From Lineus longissimus (taxonomy: Eukaryota > Nemertea > Pilidiophora > Heteronemertea > Lineidae), in the NCBI RefSeq assembly GCF_910592395.1, contig NC_088308.1, positions 15,021,501 through 15,085,500 on the forward strand: a stretch of 64,000 nt of DNA, given 5' to 3'. The translations under genes were made by a program, and so were the position numbers. Position 1 is the first letter of the stretch, and the number at the start of each line of letters is the position of its first letter. This document shows positions 1 to 10,079 of this stretch, one piece after another. The notes beneath the pieces were generated by a model. The model was given only the letters and a program-made list of their open reading frames with translations. It had not been told where the DNA came from and ran no database searches.

Positions 1-598
1 CCTACATGCTCCTGATCCTGCACATGCTCCTGATCCTGCACATGCAGCTGCACTGCCCATGCCTGCAGATCGCGAAGGCGAAGCCATGGAAGAAGCAGAA
101 CAACCCGCACAAGTTCCTCCAGCTCCAGTTCCATTTTTCCCTGCAGTTATCCCCGGTCCTTGTGGCCACTCCCAAGGAACTAACCATAAGGGCAATTTCA
201 TCCCATTTGTTTTTTTTCATTTTGTTTCTCACATCTGACGAAAACTTGCATCGCAAGATCCCAAGTTCATTTATTACAACATCAACTAAAACTTGGGTCT
301 CTGAGTGTGAAAAATTTGGTTTTCTCTCCCTTTTTTGCTTTTGAGATGAATGATTCTCAATGGGGGCAGCCATCTTGCATGTCTTGCTTTCGATAGGAGG
401 ACCAAATGCATTATGGGAAATGTCCCTAGCAACTTGCATTGATTTACTTAAAAGTAGCGTTAGTTAACATTGGGCCTAACATTGATTTGTGCAACTCAAT
501 TTTAGCGTTATGTTAGCTAACGCTAAAAGTTAGGGACTTTAACATAATAAGATAAACTAACATACTTTTATCACCATAACTTTTGTGCAACCGGCCCC
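1..598 (-). mobile_element. PIF/Harbinger element, right end (runs off the window)
   Basis: The right terminus lies at about 560-598. Read inward on the minus strand it begins GGGGCCGGTTGCACAAAAGT, a form typical of Harbinger terminal inverted repeats. The element carries a Myb/SANT exon on the minus strand. Its left end and transposase are outside the window, so no TSD can be checked. A short near-palindrome built on TTAGCGTTA/TAACGCTAA lies at 450-530, in the subterminal region. Assignment rests on the terminus plus the accessory gene; the superfamily call is moderately sure. Confidence 0.55.
2..373 (-). CDS. Myb/SANT-like DNA-binding protein exon (Harbinger accessory gene), partial
   Basis: The frame opens upstream at 439; the Met at 373 fits family starts better. 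About 15 residues of basic linker are followed by a Myb/SANT-like trihelix: an NFSHSET start, a conserved NKWDEIA helix and a DNCREKW end (down to about 131). This is the family often annotated as Myb/SANT-like or NAIF1-like. In PIF/Harbinger elements such proteins bind the transposon and help nuclear import of the transposase. Past REKW the sequence turns Cys/Phe-rich and stops resembling the family. It has probably entered an intron or a repeat; a CCTGATCCTGCACATG duplication sits at 9-50. Partial at the window edge. Domain sure, exon boundary unsure. Confidence 0.6.
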   Translation of the reverse strand: MAAPIENHSSQKQKRERKPNFSHSETQVLVDVVINELGILRCKFSSDVRNKMKKNKWDEIALMVSSLGVATRTGDNCREKWNWSWRNLCGLFCFFHGFAFAICRHGQCSCMCRIRSMCRIRSM

Positions 599-843
599 TG
601 ATCCTAACAGGCTGACAAATTTGATATAATTTGAAAGCTTAGACCAAGGGCTATCCAAAACTAAATAGTTTTATGGGGTTATCTCTTCATCTCTTAATAT
701 AACTGAGGGAAAAAGTATTTACCACATAATTCACGGTTCCTGGTTTACAGAAAAACAAATGAGAAGGTTAAAGAATTAAGTGTACCACGTTTCAAATAGA
801 AAGCTTTCGCGGTTAAGAAATGTGAATATCGAGTGAGAGTGTC

Positions 844-1167
844 CATGACCTTTCAGTCAAGAATCTTTTGATATATTTATTAACTGCTGAAAATTAGGTA
901 GCACGCCTAGTCGCTAAGTTCTGTTTCCAAGGTTTTCAAGTAAGAAAAGCTTTATAATGTATGTAATAATTATATTCACCAACCTTCTTATATCCTTAAA
1001 GTAATTTTTGACTACTATTTCAGTATTTGACTACTTCTTTTACTTATTGCTCTCCTTTATTCTTACTTTCTATTTGCACTGCACTCATGTTTATTGTATT
1101 TTCATCTTATGTAAAATGTAAATTTTAAACGGACTCAATAAACTTTTTTTAATTTGTAATTTGTAAA
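844..1167 (+). mobile_element. 5'-truncated LINE 3' end (same family as LINE B)
   Basis: This is a plus-strand copy of the last codons and the 3' UTR of the LINE at 15549-17461. Shared landmarks are the TTTATTAACTGCTGAAAATT coding stretch, the CACCAACCTTCTTATATCC stretch and a terminal (AATTTGTA)n tail at 1150-1167. The coding part has decayed. Extreme 5' truncation and a short repeated tail are normal for target-primed reverse transcription. Confidence 0.8.
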
Positions 1168-1272
1168 AATTTGTGTACAAAGTTTCAAGTTCATAGCACT
1201 AGCAGTTAAGAAACGTGCCACAGGATACGACGGACACAGGGCTATTGTATAGACTCCCCTAACGGTGAGCCA
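1168..1272 (-). repeat. End of the GGCTCACC dispersed repeat family
   Basis: Reverse-oriented terminus of a family present at least four more times (about 11540-11645, 33179-34866, 43671-43779, 49960-50620). Hallmarks are GTTAAGAAACGTGCCACAGG, a GACGACGG run and the end CCCCTAACGGTGAGCC. It abuts the tail of the LINE scrap directly. Confidence 0.8.
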
Positions 1273-1316
1273 ATGATGCCTTCATGTGGGGTGACAAAGC
1301 GGCCTGGTTCTACAAT

Positions 1317-1791
1317 AGCGAGTTTCCGCATCGCTTACGATTACGATTTGTGTTTGACGTCATCGATTTTTGGTGCTACGTCATCCCCAGCGAAATCGTC
1401 GATGGTAATTTCGTCTCGTTCTTACGAGGATTCCGGCTGATCTTCGCAAGTCGAAAAACGATTACATGGATTAGCGAAAAGCCAATTTTCCACGCTACAT
1501 ATCAAATTCAAGGTGAAATATTCATTGAAGAATAATTTAGAACATATCTGTCAAACAGAGGAACTGCATTTAATTTGATCAACGGCGATTTTGATCATGT
1601 TTTAGCGCCGAGAAAAGTGCACCCAGAGCATGAGAGCAGAGTAGGCCTATAGGGCCTATACTACAGTACACCAAGTCGTTGGTGTGAATGCGGAAACAAA
1701 ATTTCTGGTTCCTACCGGTTTTGAGAGTATTACGATTACGACTTTGAAATCGTAATCGTAATCGTAATCGTGAGCGATGCTGAAACTCCCT
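1317..1791. mobile_element. 475-bp Harbinger-type MITE, TSD AAT
   Basis: Inverted ends: left AGCGAGTTTCCGCATCGCTT, right (reverse complement) AGGGAGTTTCAGCATCGCTC, both followed by ACGATTACGATT. Direct AAT lies at 1314-1316 and 1792-1794, a 3-bp TSD as expected for PIF/Harbinger. The right TIR carries an expanded (ATCGTA)n run at 1749-1771. No coding capacity seen; open frames inside have no recognisable content. Confidence 0.65.
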
Positions 1792-1794
1792 AAT

Positions 1795-3064
1795 GTCTTT
1801 CGTCTTTCACCCTCCATGGCGAGCGTCATTTTTCTATACTACCACGCTCTCCAATAGGCCAGGTTCTTCACGTGACGTCACGACGCGACGTTTTAACCGC
1901 CACCAGCCTATGCACTTATTTTTATGCCGTGACCACGTGTTATGGCCAAAATGGCCGTGCAAAACAATCGGCAACGTCATCATATGTGACGTCGGTGAAG
2001 CCTTTAACCTAAACTAAAACAAGAACATGCATTTTCTGATTTTCACCACCACCGTGACTGGACGAATTCCACTGTTTCACACATAGGCCTATAACACTAA
2101 TTTGGGATTATTTTGGGCTATCTACTAGGCCCCCTATACCTGCAAATCCATGCATACGCATTATTCGTGGGAGGCTCACGAAAAATTCGTCCATGCTTCC
2201 GGCGATTTGGTGAATTCCGGTTAAGACTAAATGAGGCAGGTTTGCTCATTTGTATAATCATTGCATGACGTCACGGGCAAGTGCAAGGTCGTGCCTAGCC
2301 CCAATCTTGACGCTATATGGTCTCAGGTCTCATTAGGGAGGTTTTTTTGTATTCATGCGCGGCCAACCTTTAACCGTAGTTCCTAAAATCATTGATTTCT
2401 CGGTCCTTACAGTACGTCAAGTCTGTTGATTCAGCAGTTGTTTTGGCAAAGACATGTTTTTATGGAGTTTCTAAAACCTAGAGCGCTACTCAATAGGCGG
2501 CTAACAAGAAACTACGCATTTATCAGTTATACTGTTGTTGCCGACGTATGTGTACACTGAACTTGGGATGTGCGTCGGCCCCGTGTTGAAATGCCGTCCA
2601 GTGCCAGTTGGTGCGTTTTTCGCTGATTTGTGCAAAATTCAACATATCTCAAAAGTTCAATGGTTGACCCTCGATTTTTTGATTTTTTTTGTGTAGCGTA
2701 AGCAACTGTCTTTCATGCGAGAATGGTCTCTGTAAGAATTATTCAGGAAGAAGTGTATAATATTTGGGGTTTTTCGTGATTGTCCGGCCCAATTGGCAAT
2801 ATTGCCATTTGGGATGGTGAACAGAGCTAGGAGCAAATGCGACGCTTATGATTTATTTAAAGAAATAAAATGCCCGATTTAACATCCTGCAGAATCAGGG
2901 GAATCGGGCGTTTCCAGTGATATACGACACAAATGGGTTGTCCTCATGCATTCACTTTGGTAACGCATTTTAAAATAGATGTTACGTCCTGTTAATGGGG
3001 CACGTCATCATCACGTACATTTGGAAAAAAACTCCCTAACGATACCTCAATAGCCGGTGTGGAG
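1795..3064. other. No gene recognised
   Basis: Open frames are short and lack any domain. The stretch contains TAGGCCTATA-type words and several GACGTCA/TGACGTCA motifs (for example 1873, 1964, 2267). No terminal repeats, tandem array or exon were recognised. Confidence 0.5.
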
Positions 3065-3073
3065 ATCCAGGCC

Positions 3074-5110
3074 GCGAAATTTTTTTCTGCAGGATACTTC
3101 TGCCATAGTGTACATCTGACAGCCAATCAGAATTCAAGGCAAGCACGTGTCTTTGTTGACATCATCTTTCCACATGGCGCAATAATGTCAACAATGCCAC
3201 GTGTTCTGATAATCTTGGAAAGAACAAGTTAGCAAATGGTTAGAGGAGTATATTAGCTAAAATATATTTATTTGCAGTATCTTAACATGTATTTTCATTG
3301 TCGTCAATGTCGAGTGGACTGTATTTATTGGACTTGTCTGTTAAAGGCGCACTGTGCTCGGCAAAATAGCCGAGGTTGAATGTTTATCTGTCAACCGTGT
3401 AACTAGTTCTGCTGTATATGCATAGGTGGCGCCACCATTCAATTTATTTTGTTTGCTTGTCAAAATGTGTTTTATACAATGGCCCTTCAACAATGTTCAA
3501 ACTACCAAAATAGGCCTGATACCTTCAACAAACAGCAGACATCGGATACACTGTCCCTTTAATAATTATCAACATTGGCAACACTGTCAGTGTCACTGCC
3601 CCTTAAAATTTCACAAATCGTGAGACATCGGATACACTGTCCCTTTAATAATTATCAACATTGGCCAATACCAGAAATCCCCGACCTCGAACTTGCGCAT
3701 GCGCACTAATTACCATCTCGGCCGATCAACGCAGTAGTGCGCTTAGCTTAGGGCAATCTCCAAAAGCAGAGTTAATCAGGCGGTGGGGAGCATTACGCAC
3801 TTTGCCGATAGCCCATTGGTTTCCTCTAATGTCTAGCTAATACTGTGCAAAATTTCAGTGAATTTAGTCAAAAAAATCCTTTGTCCACCTTTGTACCGCC
3901 GCTTTGCATGCATTGATGAAGTTCAAACAGGGAAAATCAGGAAAATAAGCCTTTGAGGCGCTTTTACGGCTCAAAAACTGGCATTTCTAGAGATAATATT
4001 TTAGTTGCCGATAGATCCGCGAGAGGGCAATACCATCTAGAGTCATAATAACACTGCTTCTGGTGTTTTGGAACATTTTTTTCTTTGTCCACTTGCATGC
4101 CGAAATTGGAGGTTTTAATGATGTGACAGCAAAAAATTGAATTGGTCATTGCGAGGGGGTCACTAGGGAGCTTGGGGGGTTGATCTATGCAATATACCTA
4201 GTTTTAAATCGTGCTTGTTTCATGCTAATGTGAAACACCATCATTCTGATACTACTGAGATTTAAATTTTTCACTCTAGATTTTAAATGAAGTTTGAAAA
4301 TTCATTTTTCACTTGATGATCATGCTAATCATGACTGCCTGAGTCCAGTTTCCCTGCACCCAAAGTTTATTACTGATGGTAGCTTTCCTATATCTAATTG
4401 TCTAATGTAAAAAGGTTGGGCATTTTGTGGGGGGTGTACTGTGGTCTTGGCCTCTCCTACTTTGGGGGTGGGGGTGGGGTGGGGGTGGGGTGGGGTGGAG
4501 GTTGGTCTTGTTGGCATCCAGGTTTGAGATATCATAAAACTCTTGACTGGTGTTATTATGGACTACTCGTTTTTCTCTCTTGTAATTCGGCAATTTTATA
4601 TCAGATAACAAAGCGTAATTCAAACGGATACCGCATCTCGTTGAGGCTGCCATTGTGATTGATTGCTGCGAGCTGATTCGTCAATGGCGGCACGTGACTG
4701 ATTACACTGGCGGCCTCTATCGGACGGCGTTGGTCGGGTTTTTCTGGTGTTGCAACACTGTCAGTGTCAGTACCCCTTAAAATTTCACAAATCAATGCAT
4801 GCACTGCAATGTAGCGATCAGATCAGCTGATGCCTCTTTTGTACGCATAATATCATCAATTTTACAATGAATCTGTGCAATTCATTCCTAAACACTACGA
4901 CACAAACCTTGAGTTGAGCATAATTGGGGTCAGACAATGAACTATTGTCACATTCACAGTTGAAGTGGCACTCGGCATGCGACTCGGTATCGTCCATTGT
5001 ATTTGCATTATCATGCATAAATAAACAGTGTGACGTCAAAGATCGCGCCAATTGTGATTGGCTGTCAGATGTACACTGTGGCAGAAGTATCCTGCAGAAA
5101 AAAATTTCGC
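3074..5110. mobile_element. Non-autonomous MULE, 2,037 bp, 9-bp TSD
   Basis: Terminal inverted repeats of about 60 bp: left 3074-3133 begins GCGAAATTTTTTTCTGCAGG, and the right end 5052-5110 has the same sequence in reverse complement with only a few mismatches. The 9-bp TSD ATCCAGGCC is perfect at 3065-3073 and 5111-5119. A 9-bp TSD with long TIRs is the Mutator-like signature. The terminus GCGAAATTTTTTT resembles that of the autonomous-type MULE at 21415. The interior has no transposase. It holds an 86-bp-spaced direct duplication (3538 and 3624, GACATCGGATACACTGTCCC) and a second copy of AACACTGTCAGTGTC near 4749. Confidence 0.85.
4464..4500 (+). other. G-run, predicted G-quadruplex
   Basis: Seven consecutive runs of four or five G separated by single T residues inside the non-autonomous MULE. 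By base pattern this is a very strong four-stranded G-quadruplex candidate. Open frames crossing it on either strand are low-complexity Gly/Pro shadows. Confidence 0.7.
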
Positions 5111-5119
5111 ATCCAGGCC

Positions 5120-6300
5120 TACCTGACTCCAAAATGACGCGACGTCATTTCATGTATATCCCTGTTCCAGCGGCTGTAGATTTGGCAGTACCTTACTATC
5201 ACACAAACCTATACATTTTCTGAATAGCTTGTCACTTGTAGAATACATCTGACCATGTTTCAACGTCGGCTACACATACAGTCATGCATAGACTGATTTA
5301 GCACAATGCATGAGACACCCTGTATGTTAACGCAAATTTCACCTTATGCCTTATAACTTCTAGACTAACAAGGATGGTGAAAAAAAATCATACACATCTA
5401 CTCATCACCTTGAGAAAATCAACTGACGACTATTTCAATCTTTCATATAAAAATACGCTGTCGTTGTGGCTTTTGTTTGAGTTTTTTGCCCTCGAAATTT
5501 TACCTTGAGAACCTGTGCAATCTCACAGGATCCAGTCGATGTCAACTCCTCTTGAGCTATAAATAGAATGCGGGGCCTGCTCACCGCGTCAGTGCACAGA
5601 AGAAACTGATGTTTTCCTCAAATAATCGTCAGAGCTACCCCTTAACAAAAAACATCGGACATTTACATTTGAACAAGTAGCAATAGGGCTAGAGTAGGCG
5701 GCCCATCTGTATCCATGGTAATTACTCGAGATTGAAGAACTAGTTTTTTGGTGGTGAGACCGAGAGGCGCTGAGGTGGCCCTATACACAGTGTGGAGGAC
5801 AGTGTCAAATAGGCCCCGGGCAACCGACACGAGGTAATCTTTCAGTTCCTGATGAGGCCTAATCATACATCATAGGCACCATAATCAATACATTTCTGGG
5901 TTCATATGATTCCAGAGAAGAAGTCAGCAGCATTTTCATTGCATTTAATTCATAAGTTTCGGATAGGTGGCGCCACCTTTGACAATACTTGGATTCTGAA
6001 AATAGTAACTAATTAACCAAGAAATGGCATGATGTGTGCGATCTTCAAACGGGCCTCAATCGGTTCAAAATGAATGATTTGGGAATGCCATTACCACCGC
6101 AGATAGCAAAATGCATCTAGTTTCTTTATTTGATGTGAAAACATGGGGTTATCTCGGCTATTTTTTGCTATATAGCCTAGAATTTGGACGAGCATAATTG
6201 ACACTCGCACAACTACGCCCAACCTCGCGTGGCAGATGGAAGGTATGTTATATATTGAGGCCAAACTGGGGATTGAGATCCGCTTCAAATGGCACAGATT
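5120..6300. other. No gene recognised
   Basis: No frame with recognisable domain content and no inverted or tandem structure found. It lies between the MULE TSD and the Ty3/gypsy TSD. Confidence 0.5.
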
Positions 6301-6305
6301 CTAGG

Positions 6306-6448
6306 TATCAAATAGTACGAAGTAAACTAGATGGCTCCCGTATATGAAGTGACTTTATTGACTAAGATGATATGTGAGCATGCGCATTACATCAAATACA
6401 TAATATGTATATATTATATGGATAATGTATGAACAAGATACTATGACA
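6306..6448 (-). repeat. 3' LTR of the 6.3-9.8 kb gypsy element
   Basis: 143 bp; pairs with 9667-9795. It contains an extra ATAATATGTATATATTAT-like stretch absent from the partner, likely slippage. No polypurine tract is evident just inside it, suggesting the adjoining internal sequence was replaced. Confidence 0.7.
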
Positions 6449-6976
6449 TCTAACAGCGTTGCGTTAGTATCAAAATAAATCAATCAATGAAGTTCAGTTA
6501 ACTATGATAAGATCAAACAGGGGTTAAACACTAAACACGAACTAGCACATCAGAATGCTAAGATGTAAATAAGTAAAGTTACCAGTGGTTACCAGTGGTT
6601 ACCAGTTATACGTAATCACTCATTATAAATTCTACTACCTATGCCGCTACCTTATAAGTCTCAGCTCATCAGAATCCTGAGATGAGTAGCCCTGAATGAG
6701 TATAGTAATAAATGCACGAATATGAATTAGTGCAGGTAACCAGCTGACCAATGTTGTGTCTGGAGCTCCTGTGACCCGTTCATGATGCAAAATTAGATGA
6801 GTAATGGTTTACATTGGTATACATTGCTATGCTGCTATAGTAAAATCCTGGATACACATGGTTATGTATTAGTTCTGTTAGTGTGAATGATTATACTAGA
6901 TTCTTTGACCTCAATAATATCAATCTTATGACTAATATGTAAAGAGCAATCTCTAGTGAACTCACACAACTGTTTG

Positions 6977-7135
6977 ACATGGGGGATCCCCCAAACCCCC
7001 GTCCTTCTGACATATTTAGCCAGTACATTGGGGGATGAGTCCCCCAAAACCCCCTCCCCCGTTCTCTGAAAGTGACAGGTTTTAGTCAGTACATTGGGGG
7101 GGGGGAAGGCCCCCCCCAACCCCCCCCCCCATTGG
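6977..7135. repeat. Imperfect tandem GGGGGA/TCCCCC repeat with long G and C runs
   Basis: About three ~70-bp units share AGYCAGTACATTGGGGG. Each contains complementary G and C tracts able to fold back. The last unit ends in G10 (7095 on) and C runs to 7132. The Pro/Gly-rich frames crossing it are artefacts of the base composition. Confidence 0.6.
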
Positions 7136-7262
7136 ACTCTAAAAATAGAATTCCTTGGAGACGCGGAACAATAAGGCCCCATAAAGAAATAGTCCCCGCC
7201 CCGGTAGCTGTCTCATATCTGCTGACAGAAGCAGCTCTTTGTGGTGAGTTAATAATTGAATG

Positions 7263-7626
7263 CATGTCATGACACCCATGAGCTTTTTCTCATTTCTGAA
7301 ACAGTTGCATGGCTGGAATGAATTTCCAAATCAGTCCGTCAAATCTCTATGCAATGAAAATTGAAATGTCACAACTGTCTCCACCGACGTTGTCCTGTAT
7401 GTCCTAGCAGACGATTTTTAAATAAATGATGTGATTGATATACTTGTAGATTGGAATGAATTATTTCTTCAATGATATGAAAGTTGAAAGCCCTCTGACA
7501 TGTCTGAGTACAAAAATGCAGAGGCAAGACACATCATGCATGTCATGACACCCTGGAGCTTTTTCTCATTTCTGAAACAGTTGCATGGTTGGAATGAATT
7601 TCCAAATCAGTCCGTCAAATCTCTAT
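7263..7626 (+). repeat. Direct duplication of ~85 bp
   Basis: CATGTCATGACACCC-type copies begin at about 7264 and 7538. Both continue through TTTTTCTCATTTCTGAAACA and AATTTCCAAATCAGTCCGTC with a few mismatches. A shorter second pair, CAACTGTCTCC(A/G)CCGACGTTG, lies at about 7372 and 7746, so the ~370-bp segment itself appears duplicated and diverged. Confidence 0.7.
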
Positions 7627-8170
7627 CCAAATGGAACTTTAAGACCACTCTATATTTGTGCAGTAGTGTTAAAACTGACTTTTTGAAGTAAAGTACGTAA
7701 ATCGAGAAGAAGAGGACGTTTACTTCGTCTGCAATGAAATGTCACAACTGTCTCCGCCGACGTTGTTGTCCTGTATGTTCTAGCAGACGATTTTTAGATA
7801 CACTTCAAGACAGTGGCGCCGGTGTGAATAAATCTACTTGCGTGATTGGTCAATGGCTCATGACGTCATGAAATAATTGCGTCAACATCGGGAATCATGG
7901 TAACTGTGGTTGCGGTGCGTCGTGAAAGCAGGATCGGCAAGCGCGGCCCGTATGGAATGCGACAAATTGTACCGGAACCAGAATTGTCATGGGTCTGCAC
8001 AAATTTTTTCAGATTCGATGGACATGATGGATATATGAATTTTGTTTACACTTTATACACATACGTAACCATTACACTCACTACGTTGTGTGAGTTAAAA
8101 TTGTCAAGCATTCTATTTAAAAACTACACAAAGTCATTGTACTTTGGGTTTGGTCTAGAGATCCGACCAG

Positions 8171-8618
8171 TACGGTGGTCCATAGCGGACATGCGTTTAT
8201 TTTCAATATAATAGAAAATTTTCTTTTTACAATGCGTTTTTTTTCTCTCGAATTACAACCGCCGTCGGATTTATTATTTATTTCTCACCGCCGAAAAAAT
8301 AATTTCCACTACCGGGTAAAAAATAATAATTCCCACCACCGCGGTGGAAATTAATATCGACCGCGGTGGAAATTAATATCGACCGCGGTGGAAATTAATA
8401 TCCACCGCGGGAGCTAATTCGTTATTGACACCGGGTGGATATTATTTCCACCGCGGTGGTGGGAATTATTATTTTTTACCCGCCGGTGGAAATTATTTTT
8501 TCGGCGGTGAGAAATAAATCCGACGGCGGTTGTAATTCGAGAGAAAAAAAACGCATTGTAAAAAAGAAAATTTTCTATTATATTGAAAATAAACGCATGT
8601 CCTCTATGGGCCACCGTA
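8171..8618. mobile_element. 448-bp foldback MITE, 6-bp flanking repeat
   Basis: The element is almost entirely an inverted repeat: arms about 8171-8340 and 8440-8618, starting TACGGTGGYCCATAGMGGAC. Direct GACCAG lies at 8165-8170 and 8619-8624. The loop holds three tandem copies of CCGCGGTGGAAATTAATATC at about 8339-8405. It sits inside the non-coding part of the gypsy derivative and therefore inserted later. No coding capacity; open frames on both strands are mirror images of the hairpin. Superfamily not assigned. Confidence 0.75.
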
Positions 8619-8754
8619 GACCAGACCTGGTGGTCACTACAGAGTCTTTTAACTGCGCGGTTTGAGTCATGTTATCGTGATCCTTCGATTGTTCAGCGAG
8701 TTGTTCAGGAGAGTCCTCTAGGTGCACCCTTCATAAGGTTTAACATCCCCAGTA

Positions 8755-9240
8755 TCAGGTGTCTAGGTTGTGATTAGGCATGGTCGCCTCTCTTTCACTA
8801 TCCTGAGGAACTATCATCAGCTGCGATCGGTTCCTCCTCAATATTGTTCCATTTGGTGTACGAACATTGTACGAATGTGGATGTTGAGTTGTGGAGACTA
8901 CTTTTCCGGGTAACCAGTCCTTCCCTTGATGGTTTTGAATACGGATATGATCCCCAGGTGTTAGCGTGGTGAATTCGGATTTGTTGGCGTGCGCGTCATG
9001 ATAGCGTTTTGCCGTGGTCTTGCGTTCAATGAGTTTCTTTCGATTTTCATGAGCGTTCGGAATGTTGGGAGTTAAAGCTCCTGCAGTGATGGGCAGCTGT
9101 GTCCTGAGTTTCCTCCCGAACAGCAATTGAGCTGGTGATGGCAAACCATCACGTGGCGAGTCGCGGTATGCAAGAAGAGCCATGTAGGGGTCTTTACCGT
9201 TTGCCTTCGCTTTCTTCAGCAAGTTTTTTACTGTCCGTGA
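8755..9240 (-). pseudogene. Ty3/gypsy integrase C-terminal fragment
   Basis: About 155 residues continuing to the natural end of a gypsy pol. Visible are the post-catalytic integrase motif (AYRDSP, then SPAQLLFGR) and the C-terminal DNA-binding tail with the DWLPGKV motif. The catalytic DDE core, RNase H, RT and protease are absent. At about 9236 the frame runs straight into gag sequence, so an internal deletion joined gag to integrase. Inactive alone. Confidence 0.8.
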
Positions 9241-9636
9241 TTAAAGAATTCGTGGGGTTGCCGTACTCATATGTTTTCGCTTTAGTGCGTAGCTCCGTCA
9301 AGAAAGCGTCAAAAGATTCTCCGTCCTGTTGAATTTTAGAGTTGAACTTGTGTCGTTCGACAGTCAGGTTTTTCTTAGATGTGAGGTAATCCTCGAACTT
9401 CTTGACGAGGGGAGCAATCTTGTCTTCCTCATCGTTGGTAAATACGAAAGTCCCGAAGATCTCTGCATCTTCTTCACCAATGGCGTGTAGCAGCGTGGCG
9501 CATTGGAGGTTTTCGCCCTTTTCTCCGAGTCCTGAGGCATGGAATACCAGTCAAACTGCTGCTTCCATCTCCTCCACGTCTCTGATAGATTCGGCGAGTC
9601 CACTTGGAGCGATTTTGGCGGTTGAAGGCCGTCCAT
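9240..9636 (-). pseudogene. Ty3/gypsy gag N-terminal fragment
   Basis: The start ATG at 9636 lies about 30 bp inside the right LTR, the usual gag position. The first 30 residues (WRRWKQQFDWY) are the start of a gypsy gag capsid domain. The rest of the capsid-like sequence is readable only by switching frames, so at least one or two frameshifts interrupt it. The zinc-knuckle region is deleted. Confidence 0.75.
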
Positions 9637-9666
9637 GATTGTTAAAAACGTTTACTTCTGACACCA

Positions 9667-9795
9667 TATCAAATAGTACGAAGTGAACTAGATGGCTCCC
9701 GTATACGAAGTGACTTTATTGACTAAGATGATATGTGAGCATGCGCATTACATCAAATACATATATGGATAATGTATGAACAAGATACTATGACG
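9667..9795 (-). repeat. 5' LTR of the 6.3-9.8 kb gypsy element
   Basis: 129 bp, partner of 6306-6448. Followed by TSD CTAGG at 9796-9800. Its outer terminal base differs (G for A) from the partner. Confidence 0.7.
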
Positions 9796-10079
9796 CTAGG
9801 CTCATAAAATCGCAAAAAGATCACAGAAACTAAGACCAGGGCGTCAAAGTAAATAGTATTTGGAACAGGTTGGACCCATTTATGAAAATGGAAACGGCCT
9901 GCGTCTTAAGAACTACATTTCTCTGGGGCGGGGGGGGGACAATGCAAGCAGCGAAGCGAGTATAACTCCAGTGCAGCATGACTCAAAACGAGTGTGTGCT
10001 GTTAATATAATGAAACGGCCAGGGGCCATTGTGCTCACCGTATAGAGATTTGGTGCTTTGGAATTCATCCAGATTAAGA

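Larger units (their letters stand above)
6306..9795 (-). mobile_element. Ty3/gypsy deletion derivative (LTR - integrase - gag - LTR)
   Basis: Minus-strand LTR element. The left LTR (6306-6448) and right LTR (9667-9795) share TATCAAATAGTACGAAGT through ATACTATGAC. They differ mainly by a small AT-rich insertion in the left copy. A 5-bp direct repeat CTAGG flanks it at 6301-6305 and 9796-9800. The primer site candidate next to the right LTR reads TGGTGTCAGAAGTAAACG on the minus strand. Only the gag start and integrase tail remain; the region 6449-8750 is non-coding and carries later insertions. LTR ends read TG...TA rather than TG...CA. The element is non-autonomous. Confidence 0.75.

Noticed and set aside
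4329-4658. Overlapping frames on both strands over the G-run
   Set aside because: Composed of Gly or Pro/His low complexity created by the (GGGGT)n tract; no domain.
6862-7272. Pro/Gly-rich frames on both strands
   Set aside because: Translation of complementary G and C runs in a tandem repeat.
8414-8665. Two opposite-strand frames of similar content
   Set aside because: Mirror-image reading of the foldback MITE hairpin.
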